A stretch of DNA of 32,557 nt, taken from assembly GCA_016934895.1 (NCBI GenBank), contig JAFGRZ010000169.1:1-32557 (forward strand), given 5' to 3'. The notes under the pieces were generated by a model. That model saw only the letters and a list, made by a program, of their open reading frames with translations, searched no databases and had not been told where the DNA came from. Below, piece after piece: positions 31,160 to 32,557 of this stretch. The position numbers and the translations under genes were made by a program. The DNA is from Candidatus Aminicenantota bacterium (GTDB taxonomy: Bacteria > Acidobacteriota > Aminicenantia > Aminicenantales > UBA8522). Position 1 is the first letter of the stretch, and each line of letters opens with the position of its first letter.

Positions 31160-32175
31160 TTTTCTCTCCGTTTCCAGAGGTAAGGCCAAACAAGGATCAG
31201 GATGGAGGCCAAGCCCAGCGAATACTCGAAGAAGTTGGTCAGAAAGTGGACTCCGATTCCCGAGACAACGGCCATTTTGGGATCGAAGCCCAGGAGCTTG
31301 AAAGTCAAGGCCCAGCCGGTTTCCCAGGTGCCGAAGCCGGCCAGCCCTTTGATCGGCAGGATTGAGGTCATTTCCGCACCGCTGAGGCCGAGGATAAAAA
31401 CCCAGAAGCTGAGTTGTTGGAGCGTATACCCCTGGCCTTTTAGAAACGCATAAAAAAGGGCATAGAGGGAGATATACTTGGCCAGACGAATCAGAAGAGA
31501 GAGGATGAAGATCGGGATGGACCGTCCTCTCTGCCGGATGCCCTCCAGGCTCTCTATGGTGAGCTCAAACTTCGCGATGACGATCCGGGAGCTTCTTTTC
31601 TCTTCGATCCCGGCGGCCCTCAAAAGACGCCGGAAGACGCCCAAAACCAGCCCGGCGATCGGGGTGATCTTCCAGTATACAATCCCGACCAGGAGTAAAA
31701 AAGCGGCGGCGATGGCCAGAAGAAGCGGCGTGGATATGGAGGCGGTGCCCACCCCGACGGCCAGGAGCGAAACGATCAGAAAGGGGCTGATGGTCAGAAA
31801 ATCCAAGACGAAGGCCAGAACGAAACTCGATGTCGCCGTTTCGAAGCGGAAGCCAAGCCTCTTATTCAGGATGTAGATGTAAGAAAGCGAGCCCAGGCGG
31901 GCGGGGAGCAGGTCGATCAAGCTGTTCCGGATGAAGGTGACCAGAAGGATATTTCCCCAACTGATCGGCTGAGGCATGAGGAGCCATTTATATCGCCAGG
32001 CGCGGAGCCAGGCGCCCAACAGCGCGACCGCCGCATAGACGGCCAGAGCGGGGACGAAGAGCCGCGAGAAAGCGAGGGCCAGGTCGGAGAAATCGATCTT
32101 TGCAAACAGGAACCAGAGGAGAACGGCCGAAACGGCGCCGGAAAGGGCGATATAGAGCAGCCTATTCCTGAACAT
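31156..32175 (-). CDS. LPG-synthase TM / AglD-like flippase-fold membrane protein (UPF0104)
   Basis: A 339-residue protein with about eight membrane helices resembling the transmembrane domain of lysylphosphatidylglycerol synthases and the YbhN/AglD family. The typical pattern is seen: LRAWRYKWLL (57-67), then LVTFIRNSLIDLLPARLGSLSYIY, later ISLYALFYAFLKGQGYTL, and LPIKGLAGFGTWETGWAL, with its conserved Gly-Gly-Phe-Gly-like loop. Such proteins act in lipid-linked sugar or lipid handling, but most are uncharacterised. No C-terminal aminoacyl-transferase domain is present, so it is not a full MprF. It heads an ATGA-coupled operon with TldD and PmbA. Its promoter overlaps the start region. Confidence 0.85.
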   Translation of the reverse strand: MFRNRLLYIALSGAVSAVLLWFLFAKIDFSDLALAFSRLFVPALAVYAAVALLGAWLRAWRYKWLLMPQPISWGNILLVTFIRNSLIDLLPARLGSLSYIYILNKRLGFRFETATSSFVLAFVLDFLTISPFLIVSLLAVGVGTASISTPLLLAIAAAFLLLVGIVYWKITPIAGLVLGVFRRLLRAAGIEEKRSSRIVIAKFELTIESLEGIRQRGRSIPIFILSLLIRLAKYISLYALFYAFLKGQGYTLQQLSFWVFILGLSGAEMTSILPIKGLAGFGTWETGWALTFKLLGFDPKMAVVSGIGVHFLTNFFEYSLGLASILILVWPYLWKRREK

Positions 32176-32183
32176 GTGCCCCT

Positions 32184-32211
32184 ATTCTATGCCCGGCCGG
32201 ATGATTGTCAA
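32184..32211 (-). promoter_or_regulatory. Sigma-70 promoter for the membrane protein-TldD-PmbA operon, near-leaderless
   Basis: On the minus strand, perfect TTGACA (32211-32206), 16-nt spacer, TAGAAT (32189-32184). The start point would be near 32177-32178, only a few nt before ATG 32175. The SD-like aggggc would then lie mostly upstream of the transcript. Confidence 0.7.
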
Positions 32212-32220
32212 TCCGGACGC

Positions 32221-32250
32221 TTCCCACCGGCCGCGCCGGTTTGATAGAAT
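32221..32250 (+). promoter_or_regulatory. Predicted promoter for the rhamnosidase gene
   Basis: TTCCCA (32221-32226), 18-nt spacer, TAGAAT (32245-32250). The start near 32257 leaves a short leader with gaggaggg (32271-32278) before ATG 32284. The promoters for the two divergent genes are nearly back to back. Confidence 0.5.
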
Positions 32251-32283
32251 GTCGCCGTGATCCTGAATTGGAGGAGGGAATCG

Positions 32284-32557
32284 ATGCGATCGAAATATTG
32301 GAAGGGTATTCTGTGTCTGGTGTGTCTCGGGCTTGCCGGTCTGCCGCCGCTTTCCGGAGCCCAAGAGATATCGGGGCCTCGGCCGCCGAGCGGACTGCGC
32401 TGCGAGCACATGATCGATCCCATGGGAGTCGACACGGCGGCACCGCGGTTTTCCTGGATCCTTGAACACAGCGAAAGGGGTCAAGGACAGTCGGCCTACG
32501 AGATCATCGTTTCCTCCCAAGCCGGCGGCGAGAGCGGAGAGGCCTGGTCGAGCGGCA
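32284..32557 (+). CDS. Alpha-L-rhamnosidase (GH78), N-terminal part only, cut by window end
   Basis: The frame is open to the window edge (91 codons seen). It starts with a signal peptide (hydrophobic residues about 8-25, cleavage likely after SGA before QE). The mature N-terminus reads PSGLRCEHMIDPMGVDTAAP (34-54 approx.), then RFSWILEHSERGQGQSAYEI, the diagnostic start of bacterial GH78 alpha-L-rhamnosidases. These enzymes release rhamnose from pectin, flavonoid glycosides or other polymers. A strong SD (gaggaggg) is 5 nt upstream. The catalytic domain lies outside the window, so activity cannot be checked. An exported rhamnosidase fits the KDG pathway genes nearby. Confidence 0.85.
   Translation, partial: MRSKYWKGILCLVCLGLAGLPPLSGAQEISGPRPPSGLRCEHMIDPMGVDTAAPRFSWILEHSERGQGQSAYEIIVSSQAGGESGEAWSSG

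Overview
The window is ordinary bacterial chromosome at high GC (roughly 58-60% by eye). It is densely packed on both strands, has many 1-4 bp stop/start overlaps, and shows no phage, IS element, CRISPR array or RNA gene. The gene mix includes several lipoprotein or signal-peptide proteins, a TldD/PmbA pair, a NamZ-type muramidase, an FHA-GAF-SpoIIE phosphatase, sugar-acid catabolism and a GH78 rhamnosidase. It suggests a heterotrophic Gram-negative-like bacterium of the Acidobacteriota/Aminicenantes type. This taxonomic guess is inference only; there is no 16S gene here. Consensus-like sigma-70 promoters (TTGACA-16-TATAAT at 2266-2293) fit the resident rpoD.

Region 1 (63-5118). An RsbW-type anti-sigma kinase is followed by an unusual group of exported proteins. 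These are three tandemly related secreted proteins with a HipA/PI3K/FAM20-like kinase core (minus strand), a predicted lipoprotein of the SdiA-regulated beta-propeller type (plus strand, divergent from the kinase-like pair), and an exported PPP/Shewanella-like protein phosphatase whose gene overlaps the third kinase-like gene by 89 bp. Only one of the three kinase-like proteins keeps the full DRHxxN catalytic motif. This is the most novel-looking part of the window: a candidate extracytoplasmic phosphorylation/dephosphorylation cassette with degenerate paralogues.

Region 2 (5235-12909). An ABM-fold small protein, an NYN-LOTUS RNA-associated protein, the principal-type sigma factor (TTG start, convergent with NYN and sharing a CTAG stop), a STAS anti-anti-sigma factor, a large NTT/MFS-like membrane protein with HEAT-like C-terminus, and an FHA-GAF-SpoIIE phosphatase. 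With the RsbW-like kinase at 63-488, all three core components of a partner-switching pathway lie within 13 kb.

Region 3 (13049-22225). NamZ/GH171 exo-muramidase lipoprotein, a glutamine-synthetase family enzyme, a UroD-family protein with an altered metal motif, a xylulokinase-like FGGY kinase, an ornithine cyclodeaminase/mu-crystallin family protein, a REP-like palindrome, and an S9A prolyl oligopeptidase lipoprotein.

Region 4 (22385-24786, minus). A tightly coupled three-gene unit: an SH3-like/proline-rich/beta-barrel-like envelope protein, a signal-peptide-bearing SAM methyltransferase and a 59-residue zinc-ribbon protein.

Region 5 (24905-32557). KDG kinase, KDPG aldolase, an MFS transporter (TTGA overlap) and a nitroreductase form a plus-strand operon for the end of uronate/ketodeoxy-sugar-acid catabolism. 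Convergent to it is an ATGA-linked operon of an LPG-synthase/AglD-like membrane protein, TldD and PmbA. The window ends in the start of an exported alpha-L-rhamnosidase. Together with the KDG branch and xylulokinase this points to use of plant or algal polysaccharides. Several predicted promoters lie so close to start codons (5118, 8645, 32175) that near-leaderless transcripts are likely.
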